The translations under genes and the position numbers were made by a program. A DNA stretch of 64,000 bases from Treponema brennaborense DSM 12168. GTDB lineage: Bacteria > Spirochaetota > Spirochaetia > Treponematales > Treponemataceae. This document shows positions 33,644 to 42,584 of the stretch, in pieces; position 1 is the first letter of the stretch; the number at the start of each line of letters is the position of its first letter. The notes beneath the pieces are model-generated. The model saw only the letters and a program-made list of their open reading frames with translations. It did no database searches and was not told where the DNA came from. Location: contig NC_015500.1 in assembly GCF_000212415.1 (NCBI RefSeq), positions 496,001 through 560,000 of the forward strand. The letters run 5' to 3'.

Positions 33644-34771
33644 ATGAAAAGAGTTGTAGCAGGTATTGCCGTTCTGCTGCTGGCCGTCAGCGTGATTTTC
33701 GCAGGCGATGTTGGGGTTTCAATGGAAGCCAAAGCAAATCTGTGGACAAAGTCTGCTGATGGAAATAGCGATGGATTCGGAATCGTTTCCGGTGATGATT
33801 ATTTGGGTCAGTTGATGACTTCCTATGATGCGGAAAAGGGCGGCGGATTCCTCCGCTTCCGCGTTATGGAACGTTCTGCCACGTGGGATGGTGTTACTGC
33901 AAATAACGCGCTGCATCTTGACCGCTGGGCCGTATACGTAAAACCGTTCGGCGGCGTAAAACTGGGCATGATGACCGCTCCGTACGAAGTGTTTGCCGAA
34001 AGCATCAACTGGCATCCGATTTTTGCAGCCGCGCTGTTTGAAACCGGATCCCCCAAACTGTATGCTGAAATTACGGCAGTTAAAAACCTGACGCTGGTTG
34101 CCGGTGTCGATTCCGATCTTACTGATGCTGAAAAACCGTTCAATACGTTCGGTGCAGCCGCCAAATACGATATCGAAGGAATCGGTGCTGCGTCCGTGAT
34201 GTTTGAAAACCGTGCAGGTATAAGCGGACAGGGTAAAGCGCAGGTTATCGGTGCCGCGTTCAATTTTACCGGCGTACCCAACCTGACCGCGTTGGTCGGT
34301 TATGCGGCGATCCTCAACGATACCGCTAATATGAATTCTTTCGCTCAGAACCGTATTGAAGCGTTCGTTACCTATACGGCGGGTGCGTTCAGCGTCAGCT
34401 TGTACGACGGTGTCGTTCTGCGCAACGCCGATTACGTTGCCAAAAAAGCGGACGGCAGCGACGGTGTCGGCGGATTCGGTAACCGCGTGGCGGTAAAAGC
34501 TTCTTACGCACTGAACGACGTTGTTACTCCCTCTCTGCGCATCAACCACTACATGAACTACGGCGATGCGTCGTGGGGCGGCCTGGGACTTGCCGGTCCT
34601 GCTGAAACGACCGGTTCTCTCATAGTTGAGCCGAAAGTCAACTTCAACTTGGGCAACGGAATCGGCTGCTATGCCGGTGCGGTTATTACGTACAATATGA
34701 ACAAAGACGTTGCTGACGGTAACAGCCGCACGACGTTCTCCGTTCCCGTTGGAATCACGGTTGATTTCTAA
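33644..34771 (+). CDS. Predicted outer-membrane beta-barrel protein
   Basis: 375 residues from ATG 33644, preceded by TAGGAGGAATGAA. A signal peptide (MKRVVAGIAVLLLAVSVIFA) is followed by alternating short strands with aromatic ends and glycine turns. The protein ends in VPVGITVDF, and a terminal Phe is usual for proteins inserted by BamA. I infer a porin-like barrel. Its promoter shares an operator with the divergent sugar ABC operon, so it probably lets the same sugar cross the outer membrane. No named porin family is evident, and some spirochaete barrels have no known role. Confidence 0.7.
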   Translation: MKRVVAGIAVLLLAVSVIFAGDVGVSMEAKANLWTKSADGNSDGFGIVSGDDYLGQLMTSYDAEKGGGFLRFRVMERSATWDGVTANNALHLDRWAVYVKPFGGVKLGMMTAPYEVFAESINWHPIFAAALFETGSPKLYAEITAVKNLTLVAGVDSDLTDAEKPFNTFGAAAKYDIEGIGAASVMFENRAGISGQGKAQVIGAAFNFTGVPNLTALVGYAAILNDTANMNSFAQNRIEAFVTYTAGAFSVSLYDGVVLRNADYVAKKADGSDGVGGFGNRVAVKASYALNDVVTPSLRINHYMNYGDASWGGLGLAGPAETTGSLIVEPKVNFNLGNGIGCYAGAVITYNMNKDVADGNSRTTFSVPVGITVDF

Positions 34772-34802
34772 TCCCGTATAAACCTTTCTTGTATAGTTAA
34801 TG

Positions 34803-34830
34803 CTTACGCGAGGCGGGTGCCTCGCGTAAG
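34803..34830. terminator. 12-bp perfect hairpin after the barrel gene
   Basis: CTTACGCGAGGC and GCCTCGCGTAAG (loop GGGT) form a perfect stem 32 bases after the stop codon. There is no T-run on either strand, so it may block 3' decay instead of terminating alone. Confidence 0.65.
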
Positions 34831-34896
34831 TGCTCGGATACCGGCAGACATCCTTCACAGTCTATTGATTATATGCGAAAGTTTTCTCCTAATTTT

Positions 34897-34932
34897 GAAG
34901 CTGCCCGGAAGCTCACGTTTTCAGGCAGCTTC
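34897..34932. terminator. Second hairpin, between convergent genes
   Basis: GAAGCTGCC (34897-34905) pairs with GGCAGCTTC (34924-34932). It lies between the barrel gene and the convergent PCMD gene and could stop transcription from either side. Confidence 0.5.
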
Positions 34933-34941
34933 TCTGCTATA

Positions 34942-36246
34942 TTAATAGAAGAATTCAAAATCTTTTACGATAAGCCGGGCGCCTTTTACGCCCTTAAAAT
35001 AATCCCCTCGGGCGCTTGAAGCAAAAACGACGTTCACGTGCGTTATATCCTCGGCTGCGTTTCCTTGTACCGCTCCTTCCGGCAGCGGATCGGCGTTTTG
35101 CGGCGGCTCTCCGTAAATGAACGCCGTTTCAAGCGTACGCAGTCCGTTTCCATCCGGCTCAGACAATGAAACGATTCCTTCCGACGCGGTGTCTCCGTCC
35201 GTTTTGCCCGTATACCAGGCCGTTCCGACAAAGCGTCTGGTTCCCGTGCTCCGGTTTTCGAGCGTGGCCATAATCGTGCAGGAATCGCCCTTTCCGTCGT
35301 ATTTGAATTTTACGCGAAAACCTTTGGGGCGCGCTTCAAACGGAACGCCCCAATCGATGAGCGCTTTTCCGTCCTTATCGGTAAATCCGAGTAATTGTGA
35401 AAGGCTCAAATCCCGTTCGACCCGGCCGGTAAACAGATTGCCGCTTGCAATAATGCCGAGTATGCTGCGGGTCGTCAGTTCCGCCGCGTACGTTCCGTCC
35501 GCAAGTTCAATACGCTTCGTCGGCCAATTTTTACTGCCGGACGCCGCGTACGCCGGATTTCCGTTGTCCCAGACGGACTGTCCCGCGGTTCCCGTCATTT
35601 CGGTGCATTCGGTTGTTCCGATCGTAATGAAGCCGGAAACCCGCTCCGTATGCCAGTTTGAAAAGTCGCTGTCCGGGAGCTGGTAGCCGCCGGATACGTA
35701 CCATTCGACGCTTTCTCCTGCCGGCGTCGTTATCGTAAAAAACGTCGGTTTTCGCAGATCGACGACCGGCGGAAGCGTGTGGGCGGCGTCCGCAGACAGT
35801 GCGAACGCTTCGACCGGTGCGGCCGCCAGCGGATACACGGAGCCGTCTGCGCTCAGATACGGAACCGAAACGAAAACGGATCTTTTTTCGGTATCGATCA
35901 CCGCCGGAGCGGTCTGTCCTCTTACGCTGAACTGTACCGGATAGGGGGCGCCGGTTTGCGCTGATACGCCGGTTTGCGCTGATACGCCGGTTTGCGCTGA
36001 TACGCCGGTTTGCGCTGATACGCCGGTTTGCGCTGATACGCCGGTTTGCGCTGATACGCCGGTTTGCGCTGATACGCCGGTTTGCGCTGATACGCCGATT
36101 TGCGCGGCGGCGGGTTCCCCGGTGTTAACTGCCACCGCGGCGTTCGCTTCAATCGCGGTGGTTGCCTTCGCCGCAAACGCCGCTCCCAGCAGCAGCCAAA
36201 GCGTCGCTACCGGCATTTTCCGCCGAAAACAGATGTCATTTTTCAT
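34942..36246 (-). CDS. Secreted PCMD-domain protein with SAQTGV repeats
   Basis: About 434 residues from ATG 36246, which overlaps the end of the glycosyltransferase gene by 11 bases. A signal peptide (MPVATLWLLLGAAFAAKA) is followed by eight copies of SAQTG(V) (residues 49-100). The C-terminal 220 residues resemble the PCMD putative carbohydrate metabolism domain: GIIASGNLFTGRV, then PFEARPKGFRVKFKY, then VVFASSARGDYFKGVKGARL, ending IVKDFEFFY. PCMD proteins are mostly surface or periplasmic and known from Bacteroidetes. The function is thought to involve glycan binding or hydrolysis but is unproven. The hexapeptide repeat is a spacer of variable length, probably differing between strains. 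Confidence 0.8.
   Translation of the reverse strand: MKNDICFRRKMPVATLWLLLGAAFAAKATTAIEANAAVAVNTGEPAAAQIGVSAQTGVSAQTGVSAQTGVSAQTGVSAQTGVSAQTGVSAQTGVSAQTGAPYPVQFSVRGQTAPAVIDTEKRSVFVSVPYLSADGSVYPLAAAPVEAFALSADAAHTLPPVVDLRKPTFFTITTPAGESVEWYVSGGYQLPDSDFSNWHTERVSGFITIGTTECTEMTGTAGQSVWDNGNPAYAASGSKNWPTKRIELADGTYAAELTTRSILGIIASGNLFTGRVERDLSLSQLLGFTDKDGKALIDWGVPFEARPKGFRVKFKYDGKGDSCTIMATLENRSTGTRRFVGTAWYTGKTDGDTASEGIVSLSEPDGNGLRTLETAFIYGEPPQNADPLPEGAVQGNAAEDITHVNVVFASSARGDYFKGVKGARLIVKDFEFFY
35950..36099. repeat. 18-bp tandem repeat inside the PCMD gene
   Basis: About eight copies of GCCGGTTTGCGCTGATAC (plus strand). Being a multiple of three, copy-number change keeps the reading frame and only changes the length of the SAQTGV stretch. 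Confidence 0.95.
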
Positions 36247-37366
36247 CGGCCGGCTCCTTCGTCCGTTCTGTGAGCAAGCCGTATACGGCTTCCATTTTTT
36301 TAACGGAAACGGAAACGCGGTACTGTTCGCCGGCGGCGGCGTACCGTTCGCCGAGCGTTTTGCGTTCTTCAGGGTGTTCGATCCAGTAATCGATTCGCTC
36401 GGCAAGACTTTGCGGATCACCGGCTTTGAACAGCGATTTTTCATCGAGTGCGAATTGTACGGTGGCGCTTTTGGGCGCGTCGGCGATAACCGGAACCAGC
36501 GCGCAACTGAACGCTTCCATGCAGGCGATCGCTTCGATTTCCACGTCGGAAGCGTGCACGTATAAATCCATCGACCGTATCAGCTGCAGCAGTTCGTTCG
36601 TCGTGTAAAAATTGAAACTCGGCGGATGCGGCATGTCTTTGGACATTTTGACGTACGTGTCGAGCATCGGCCCTTGTCCGGCAAAATGCAGTCTGATTTT
36701 ATCCGCGTATTTCGATTTGCGGACGGCCCGTATCACGATATCCTGCCGTTTTTCGGGGGAAAGTCTGCCGATCATCAGCAAGTTGATCGTGTCGTGCGGA
36801 ATCGGTTCCTGCGGAACGAACACGCCGTCGACACCGTTGCTGATAACGTGCAGCCGCGCCGGATACCCGTTCGCTTTTAATTCGTCCGCGATAAACTGCG
36901 TCGGACAGTGAATATCGGTAAAGCGTTTATAAAAATAATTGTACAAAAATCGGTAAAAAAAGCGCGCCGCGCGCTGGTTGTTGCCCAATCCGATGTTGTA
37001 GGTGATGTTTTCCGCCTGTACGTGGAACGCGGCAAGACAGGGAACGCGCATTTTCCGCGCAATTTTTTCGGCTGCACGGGCAAGCGGAAACGGCAGATAG
37101 AAATGTACGACGTCCGCTCCGGTGAGCGCTTCGCGTATGACGGACGGAACGGCTTTTGAAAAAATGATTCCCTGTTTGCGAGCGAGCAAGGAAACGATCG
37201 GTATGTTCATCTGAGGCAGAATATATTTGTCGGGTCCCGGTTCTCCCGAAGTCAAAATCCGGACGGTGTGTCCGCATTTCCGCAGATTTTCCACAAAACG
37301 GCGCGCCGACGCGGTCGTACCGTTATTTAATGCATCGTACTGATCGATGACGAGAACTATAATCAT
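36236..37366 (-). CDS. GT4 family glycosyltransferase
   Basis: About 376 residues from ATG 37366, which has AAGGA upstream; the longer frame to 37408 runs into a palindrome. It has a GT-B fold. The N-terminal domain starts MIIVLVIDQYDALNNGTTASARRFVENL. The C-terminal nucleotide-sugar domain has IGRLSPEKRQDIVIRA, then the EX7E-like phrase SDVEIEAIACMEAFSCALVPVI. The family transfers sugars to lipids or glycans, and this form resembles the glycolipid alpha-glycosyltransferases. It is transcribed leftward, with the PCMD gene overlapping its end. Confidence 0.9.
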   Translation of the reverse strand: MIIVLVIDQYDALNNGTTASARRFVENLRKCGHTVRILTSGEPGPDKYILPQMNIPIVSLLARKQGIIFSKAVPSVIREALTGADVVHFYLPFPLARAAEKIARKMRVPCLAAFHVQAENITYNIGLGNNQRAARFFYRFLYNYFYKRFTDIHCPTQFIADELKANGYPARLHVISNGVDGVFVPQEPIPHDTINLLMIGRLSPEKRQDIVIRAVRKSKYADKIRLHFAGQGPMLDTYVKMSKDMPHPPSFNFYTTNELLQLIRSMDLYVHASDVEIEAIACMEAFSCALVPVIADAPKSATVQFALDEKSLFKAGDPQSLAERIDYWIEHPEERKTLGERYAAAGEQYRVSVSVKKMEAVYGLLTERTKEPADEK

Positions 37367-37383
37367 ATGAATCCTTTTTTTAT

Positions 37384-37408
37384 TTGCAAAATACGACGTA
37401 TTTTGCAA
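37384..37408. promoter_or_regulatory. 25-bp perfect palindrome upstream of the glycosyltransferase
   Basis: Twelve-base arms TTGCAAAATACG and CGTATTTTGCAA flank a single central base. It lies 17 bases before the GT4 start codon. The lack of a loop makes a DNA-binding site more likely than an RNA hairpin. Confidence 0.7.
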
Positions 37409-37481
37409 GCGTTTTCATGTATTTTCACTCCATAATATATGTAAAACACGTGAGAAATGCAAATGGTATCAAAAAAGTACG

Positions 37482-37511
37482 TTTACTTTTCCGCGGCGCC
37501 CGTGCTATACT
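37482..37511 (+). promoter_or_regulatory. Probable promoter of the cyclase gene
   Basis: TTTACT (37482-37487) and TATACT (37506-37511), 18 bases apart, end 16 bases before the ATG at 37528. The untranslated leader would be very short. Confidence 0.55.
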
Positions 37512-37527
37512 ATGACAAAGCGGTAAA

Positions 37528-39507
37528 ATGATGAATGCAGTGTCTCTGTTCCGGAAAATTGCCGGTGTAGTTGCAGTTTCTCTTTTTTTGATTATCCTGT
37601 CGGGATACGGGCGATCAATTTATGGCGGTACGGTGATTCGGAACGGCGAACTGCGCGTTTCGTTTTTGAACGAGGTCGAACAATATCAGGAGCTGCGCGG
37701 AAAATGGTTTTTCTGGAAAGACGAATTGCTTGATCCGCAGGTCGTTCCGCTTCGGATGGCGGATTATGCGGGGCCGTTTATGAACGTTCCGGGAAGATGG
37801 GCCGATACCGGCGTGAGCGGCCGGGCGGACGCGCTGTCTAAGGGCGGAACGCTGGCGCTTCGCCTGGTGATTCCGCTGTCCCTTACCGGCCGGACGCGCG
37901 AATGGGCGGTTCAGTTTGCAGACGCAAACAGTTCGTGTTCTTTGACCGTCGTTACGCCCGAAGGAACGGTGCTCGCTTCGCAGCGCATCGGAACGCCGTC
38001 GTTTGATCCTGCGGAGTACGTTCCCGCGAAAGGCCGGAAACGGCTGCCGTTCGTTATTCCGCCGTCCGACGCCGATACGGAACTGATTCTGGTCATGCAG
38101 GTTGCCAATTTCAGCACGCCGTACACCGGTACCTGGGACAAGGTGTCTTTCGGTACGGAACGGACGCTGGCTTCGCTCCAGTCCGGCCGCCGCGTTGAGA
38201 CCTCGCTGATTTGCGGCGCCATGTTGTGCATGGGCTTGTACCATTTGTGCCTGTATTTTTTGCGTAAAAAAGACGTCAGTTTGCTGCTTTTTGCGCTGAT
38301 CTGCATTTTCATGACGCTGCGCGCGCTTCTGATGGGGGAGCGGATGCTTGCTTCTTTGCTGCCTGAAACGTACGGAGTCTGGCGGTTCCTGTTTGCCGCC
38401 GAACATTTGTCCATACATTTGTGTCTGCCGCTGTTTTTCTTTTTTTTCAGAGCCGTATATCCGCAGGAAATGCCGCTCGTGCCGGTAAAGATCGTCGCGT
38501 CGATAAGCGCAGTGTGGGTTGCACTCGAAATTTTTACACCGCCGATGATACATCATCGGTTTTTGCCCTGGTTCGAGTACGTCGTCGTCGCAGGCTGTAT
38601 TGCGGTTGTGGTAATTCTGATACGCGCTATGATCCGTAAGCGGGAAGGGGCGTTCATCATTTTCAGCGGATTGATCGTGCTTGCCGCCGCCGCAGTGAAC
38701 GACGTGCTGTTTTCAAACGGCGTTATAGAATCCGTATATATGACATCGGAAGGAATGCTTTTTTTCGGATTCGCGCAGTCGTTCTTTTTGGCGCGCCGGT
38801 TTTCGCGGCTGTTCGTAATGGTGGAATCGTACGCGGATGAACTTACCGAACTGAACCGTGCGCTCGATCGGTTCATTCCGCACGAAATGCTCGCGTTTCT
38901 GGATAAAAAAAGTATCGCCGACATTCAGTACGGCGATTACACCGAGCGCCGTATGACGGTGCTTTTTCTTGATATACGGAGTTTTACGGCGCGGTCCGAA
39001 AACATGACGCCGGGCGAAACGTTCCGTTTTATTAATGAATTTCTGGCGCAGTTCGGCCCCGTCGTTCGGGAAAACGGCGGATTTATCGATAAATATTTGG
39101 GCGACGGCTTTATGGCGCTGTTTCCTACTTCCGCCGACGACGCGCTGGCGGCGGCGCTTAAAATGCGCCGGCAGCTCCGCTTGTATAACGATGCGCAGAC
39201 GCACAGCGATACGCAGGCCGGCGGCGGTGAACCGGTGCGGATCGGAATCGGTATTCACACCGGACAGCTGATGCTCGGAACGATCGGAGAAAATCAGCGG
39301 ATGGACTCGACGGTCATTTCCGATACGGTCAATACGGCGAGCCGCATGGAGCAGCTGACGAAAAAATATGAAACGGATATTCTGCTGTCGCAAAACGTGG
39401 TGGCGGAACTGCGCGAGCCGGAGCGGTACGGTTTGCGTGAAATCGGTTTCGAGCATATCCGCGGAAAATCCGTTTCCGTCTGCATTTATGCGGTTGAAGA
39501 TGCGTGA
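37528..39507 (+). CDS. 7TM (DISM-like) receptor with class III nucleotide cyclase domain
   Basis: 659 residues. After an N-terminal membrane segment, residues 40-200 are a periplasmic sandwich domain like 7TMR-DISMED2 (RGKWFFWKDELLDP, NFSTPYTGTWDKVSFG). Residues 210-415 hold about seven helices. Residues 470-655 are a class III adenylate/guanylate cyclase domain. Its metal-binding aspartates are in LFLDIRSFT (near 482) and YLGDGFMALF (near 526). The lysine of FIDKYLGDG favours ATP, and so cAMP. It would convert an extracellular carbohydrate-like signal into a cyclic nucleotide. A cyclic-nucleotide-binding protein gene lies at 63364 but is not linked in operon. Confidence 0.92.
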   Translation: MMNAVSLFRKIAGVVAVSLFLIILSGYGRSIYGGTVIRNGELRVSFLNEVEQYQELRGKWFFWKDELLDPQVVPLRMADYAGPFMNVPGRWADTGVSGRADALSKGGTLALRLVIPLSLTGRTREWAVQFADANSSCSLTVVTPEGTVLASQRIGTPSFDPAEYVPAKGRKRLPFVIPPSDADTELILVMQVANFSTPYTGTWDKVSFGTERTLASLQSGRRVETSLICGAMLCMGLYHLCLYFLRKKDVSLLLFALICIFMTLRALLMGERMLASLLPETYGVWRFLFAAEHLSIHLCLPLFFFFFRAVYPQEMPLVPVKIVASISAVWVALEIFTPPMIHHRFLPWFEYVVVAGCIAVVVILIRAMIRKREGAFIIFSGLIVLAAAAVNDVLFSNGVIESVYMTSEGMLFFGFAQSFFLARRFSRLFVMVESYADELTELNRALDRFIPHEMLAFLDKKSIADIQYGDYTERRMTVLFLDIRSFTARSENMTPGETFRFINEFLAQFGPVVRENGGFIDKYLGDGFMALFPTSADDALAAALKMRRQLRLYNDAQTHSDTQAGGGEPVRIGIGIHTGQLMLGTIGENQRMDSTVISDTVNTASRMEQLTKKYETDILLSQNVVAELREPERYGLREIGFEHIRGKSVSVCIYAVEDA

Positions 39508-39522
39508 GCGGCGGTTACGGGT

Positions 39523-39598
39523 GAAAATCGGCGGAATTGATGAAGGTCGGCAGAACTGATGAAAATCGGCGGGATTGACGAAGGTCGGCGAAATTGCG
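39523..39598. repeat. 19-bp imperfect tandem repeat
   Basis: Four imperfect copies of GAAAATCGGCGGAATTGAT, alternating with GAAGGTCGGC-type copies, in the gap after the cyclase gene. Confidence 0.85.
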
Positions 39599-39670
39599 AG
39601 ACTGCGTAAAATCGGGAATTGAGGATAGGAATGTTCGCCGTGATTTTTCATCGGCGGTATCGAGTGTTAT

Positions 39671-40693
39671 ATGAAAAGTAAAAATGCAGCGGCGTGGGCC
39701 GCACAGTTTGTCAAACGGGAAGCCGTTTTATGCGCAGCCGTGGTGCTGGCGGCGGTTTCAACGTGTGTCGTACGCCCTTCGTTGGCAGCGGTGAACGCCG
39801 CGATCGACCGGCGAGTGCTCGCGCTGTTGTTTTGTCTGATGCTGATCATTCAGGCGTTCCGGTCGCTGTCCGTCTTGGATGCGGCGGCCGATTTTCTTTT
39901 AAAGCGCTGCGCCGGCGTCCGTTCCGTGTACGCGGCGTTCGTAGCGTTGATATTCGCGTCTTCCCTGTTCGTAACGAACGACGTCGCCTTGCTGACGTTC
40001 GTTCCCGTGTCGTTAGCGGTGTGCCGCCGTTCCGGGATTGATCCGGTTCCGCTGGTAATACTGGAAACGCTCGCGGCGAATTTGGGATCCTGCGTTACGC
40101 CGATGGGAAATCCCCAAAATTTATTTTTATATTCGTTTTACCGTATGGAGCCGGCGGCGTATACCGTGGCGCTGGCGGTGATTTTGCTCGCCGTGTTCCG
40201 GGTCGTCGACTATCCGGTGTGTATGGCACTGAGTGCGGCGGTCGTCGCCGTCTGCAATTTCCGTTTGTTTGCCCGCGTCGATTACGGTTTGCTGCTGACG
40301 TTCGCGGCGTTTTTTCTGTTTACCGAGAACATTTCGCTGCTGCCGGATATTTCGGCGGCGTTGCAGTCGGCGCTCGACAGCCGGTTCGCCGTGTATATGG
40401 GAGGAATCGCCGCAAGTCAGGTTATCAGCAACGTTCCCGCGGCTTTGCTGCTTTCAGGATTTACCGATTACGGACGGGAATTGCTGCTCGGCGTGAACGT
40501 CGGCGGATTGGGAACGCTGATCGCGTCTTTGGCAAGCGTTATTTCCTATAAGTTATACAGCGCCGCCGCGGCGGAAACGGAAGACGCACGCGCGCACGGT
40601 TCGGGGAGGTATCTGCTGCAATTTACGGTGTATAATCTGATTTTTCTTGCGGTGCTCATACCGCTCGTATACGTACTGTCGTTGAGGGGGTAG
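39671..40693 (+). CDS. SLC13/ArsB-type anion transporter-like membrane protein
   Basis: 340 residues with about nine hydrophobic helices. The phrases FASSLFVTNDVALLTFVPVSLAV and LETLAANLGSCVTPMGNPQNLFLYSFYRM are the conserved re-entrant loops of the ArsB/NhaD/CitM (ion transporter) superfamily. A second pair, QVISNVPAALLLSGFTDYG and LGVNVGGLGTLIASLASVISYKL, repeats the pattern in the second half. It probably exports or takes up an anion or dicarboxylate, but the substrate is unknown. It is shorter than typical members (over 400). The next gene starts four bases after it. Confidence 0.85.
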   Translation: MKSKNAAAWAAQFVKREAVLCAAVVLAAVSTCVVRPSLAAVNAAIDRRVLALLFCLMLIIQAFRSLSVLDAAADFLLKRCAGVRSVYAAFVALIFASSLFVTNDVALLTFVPVSLAVCRRSGIDPVPLVILETLAANLGSCVTPMGNPQNLFLYSFYRMEPAAYTVALAVILLAVFRVVDYPVCMALSAAVVAVCNFRLFARVDYGLLLTFAAFFLFTENISLLPDISAALQSALDSRFAVYMGGIAASQVISNVPAALLLSGFTDYGRELLLGVNVGGLGTLIASLASVISYKLYSAAAAETEDARAHGSGRYLLQFTVYNLIFLAVLIPLVYVLSLRG

Positions 40694-40696
40694 CGC

Positions 40697-41458
40697 GTGG
40701 CTGAAAAATGTCTGAAATGCTTTCGCCCGGTATCGCATTGTTACTGCGGCGACATCGTTCCGTTCGACCCGGGGTTTAAATTCGTTTTTTTGATGCATCC
40801 GAAAGAAGCGTACCGGCAGCGAACCGGAACGGGGCGGCTTGCGTCGTTATCCCTGATCGATTCGGAAATCATCGTCGGAATCGATTTTACCCGAAACGCG
40901 CGTCTTGCCGGTTTGCTGGCGGATCCCTCGTTTTATCCGGTCGTGCTGTATCCGGGTCCGGATGCCTGGCGTGCAGGCGACGCGGGGTTTGCTGCCGAAT
41001 TGCGGCGCTGCGGTGTAGGGGCGCAATTCGCTTCCGGCCGAAAAAAATTGGTGGTATTGGTTATAGACGCCACGTGGTTCTGTGCGAAAAAGATGCTTCG
41101 ACTGTCGCCGAACTTGCTTACGTTTCCCCGGCTGTCGTTTTCCGGCTCGTATCGATCCCAATTCGAGTTCAAGAAGCAGCCGGCGGACGGATGCGTTTCA
41201 ACGATCGAGTCGTGCTATTATCTGATAAGGGAATTGCAGTCGGCCGGAATTGCCGCGCCTGAGACGGATCCGGAACCGCTGCTGCGCGTGTTCAAGAAAA
41301 TGGTGTCTTTTCAAATCGAGTCTGAAATTCGGCGCATAGAATCCGGAACTCCGGGGCGCCATGCGTACGACGCGGAACGGGATCCCCGGCGGCTTCGGCA
41401 GCTGCGTGCCTCGCGGCCGGGACTCACGGATTTTACCGGCAGTGCGCCGGATCAATGA
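40697..41458 (+). CDS. DTW-domain tRNA-uridine aminocarboxypropyltransferase
   Basis: 253 residues from GTG 40697, preceded by GAGGGGG. The N-terminal cysteines (CLKCFRPVSHCYC) and the DxTW motif (VLVIDATWFCAKKML, near residue 120) define the DTW (YfiP/TapT) family. The family adds a 3-amino-3-carboxypropyl group from SAM to a uridine in tRNA. LMHPKE and STIESCYYLI are also family-typical. Its 3' end overlaps the convergent gene by 26 bases. Confidence 0.88.
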   Translation: MAEKCLKCFRPVSHCYCGDIVPFDPGFKFVFLMHPKEAYRQRTGTGRLASLSLIDSEIIVGIDFTRNARLAGLLADPSFYPVVLYPGPDAWRAGDAGFAAELRRCGVGAQFASGRKKLVVLVIDATWFCAKKMLRLSPNLLTFPRLSFSGSYRSQFEFKKQPADGCVSTIESCYYLIRELQSAGIAAPETDPEPLLRVFKKMVSFQIESEIRRIESGTPGRHAYDAERDPRRLRQLRASRPGLTDFTGSAPDQ

Positions 41459-42176
41459 AAATATCCGCCGGATCGCCTTTAAGTGAAATGATAGATTGGC
41501 GAAAAAAGCAAAGATCGCAGATGAGTTCTTTGGACAGGCTGCGGTAACAGCGCCATTGCGAACCGATGCCGTTCGGTGCGGGGGGTAAGTCGTTTTTTTC
41601 CCGTGGGAGGGCGTCCGCGTATCCGTTCTCCGTCAGATAAGACAGAAATGCGACGGTTCGTTCCAGACGCTGAACGACGGGGGCGCACGCACGGGCGAAC
41701 GCGGTCCGTTCAGACCAGAGCGACGGATTTATTTCGGTTTGCCGTACGATCAGTTCGGCCTGATTCGATGCCGGATAATAGACGGTAAACGGGGAATCCG
41801 GGGCGACTGCGCCTGCGACGGCGTTCAGATACAGCCGTGCGATTTTTCGTTCTGCAGGAGGCGTGCAAAATGCGGAATCACGTGATACGGCAGAATCATA
41901 TGCTGAGCGCCGCTCGGTTTTGCAAAGTGCGCGATTATGCGGTAAGGGACGACCTGTTTTGCAAAGTGCGCGATTATGCGGTACCGAGACAGGTACGGAA
42001 ATCGCAGAGGCGATGGTAGCGGCTAATGGCGTACCAGCTGCTGATGCCGCAGATTTTATGCCGGACGCATGGCCGGCTGCTAACGCGGTACCGGCTGCCA
42101 ATACTGCGTTTTTATTTTCGCAAGAGTCGGACAGAATGGCAAGGATTGCCTGTTCAAAAGATGAAAGATTTTCCAT
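41433..42176 (-). CDS. Unknown protein with a 13-residue repeat
   Basis: About 247 residues from ATG 42176, which follows GGAAATT; the frame is open further upstream to 42374. I do not recognise the family. The C-terminal 120 residues (ERKIARLYLNAVAGAVAPDS, then VQRLERTVAFLSYLTENGYAD, then RSLSKELICDLCFFRQSII) look like a true helical protein. The middle is Ala-rich and contains PHNRALCKT twice, encoded by a direct repeat. It runs toward the DTW gene and overlaps its end. Coding is supported by length and composition only. Confidence 0.5.
   Translation of the reverse strand: MENLSSFEQAILAILSDSCENKNAVLAAGTALAAGHASGIKSAASAAGTPLAATIASAISVPVSVPHNRALCKTGRPLPHNRALCKTERRSAYDSAVSRDSAFCTPPAERKIARLYLNAVAGAVAPDSPFTVYYPASNQAELIVRQTEINPSLWSERTAFARACAPVVQRLERTVAFLSYLTENGYADALPREKNDLPPAPNGIGSQWRCYRSLSKELICDLCFFRQSIISLKGDPADIFIDPAHCR
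41917..41983. repeat. 28-bp direct repeat, period 39 bp
   Basis: Two identical 28-base copies (41917-41944 and 41956-41983), starting GTTTTGCAAAGTGCGCGATT, encode the repeated PHNRALCKT of the overlapping gene. Confidence 0.9.
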
Positions 42177-42368
42177 AATTTCCAGTGAATCGACGCTTCC
42201 TGCGGCGCCGTATACGGCTAATTTTTTCAAAAAAACTTGCTCGATGCAGCAAATTCGCTCTATTTTCTCCCATAATATATATGCCGATTGAGCAGCGCGG
42301 CAGCGCATTGTATACGGCGCGTCGTATACGCTGAGACGCAGTCCGCACCACCAGCAACCGGCGCTTTT

Positions 42369-42540
42369 GGCCAACGCGGCCGGTTGCCACAGCTCGCGGA
42401 TTAGTCGCTAAGCCGCAGCTATTTGCTGAGCCTCGGCCAGTCGCTAAGCCGCGGCCGGCGTCTTCGGCCAACGCGGCCGGTTGCCAGAACTCGCGGATTA
42501 TTCGCTGAGCCGAGCCGCCGACTTTGGCCAACGCGGCGCC
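42369..42540. repeat. Long direct repeats in a non-coding gap
   Basis: The phrase GGCCAACGCGGCCGGTTGCC followed by a similar 30-base tail (CTCGCGGATTA, TCGCT-AGCCG) occurs at 42369 and 42466, with a truncated third copy at 42526. The gap 42177-42584 holds these repeats and no other gene that I can support. Confidence 0.85.
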
Positions 42541-42584
42541 GATTATCGTAAATTCCGCCCGGAGCGTCATATACAGGAGAGACC

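Noticed and set aside
35922-36176. Small gene with an AYQRKP repeat on the minus strand
   Set aside because: It is the second frame of the 18-bp repeat in the PCMD gene, with no RBS or signal of its own.
41863-42291. Plus-strand 142-residue gene opposite the unknown protein
   Set aside because: The minus-strand frame has a more protein-like composition with helical segments and a possible RBS. The plus frame is built of repeats.
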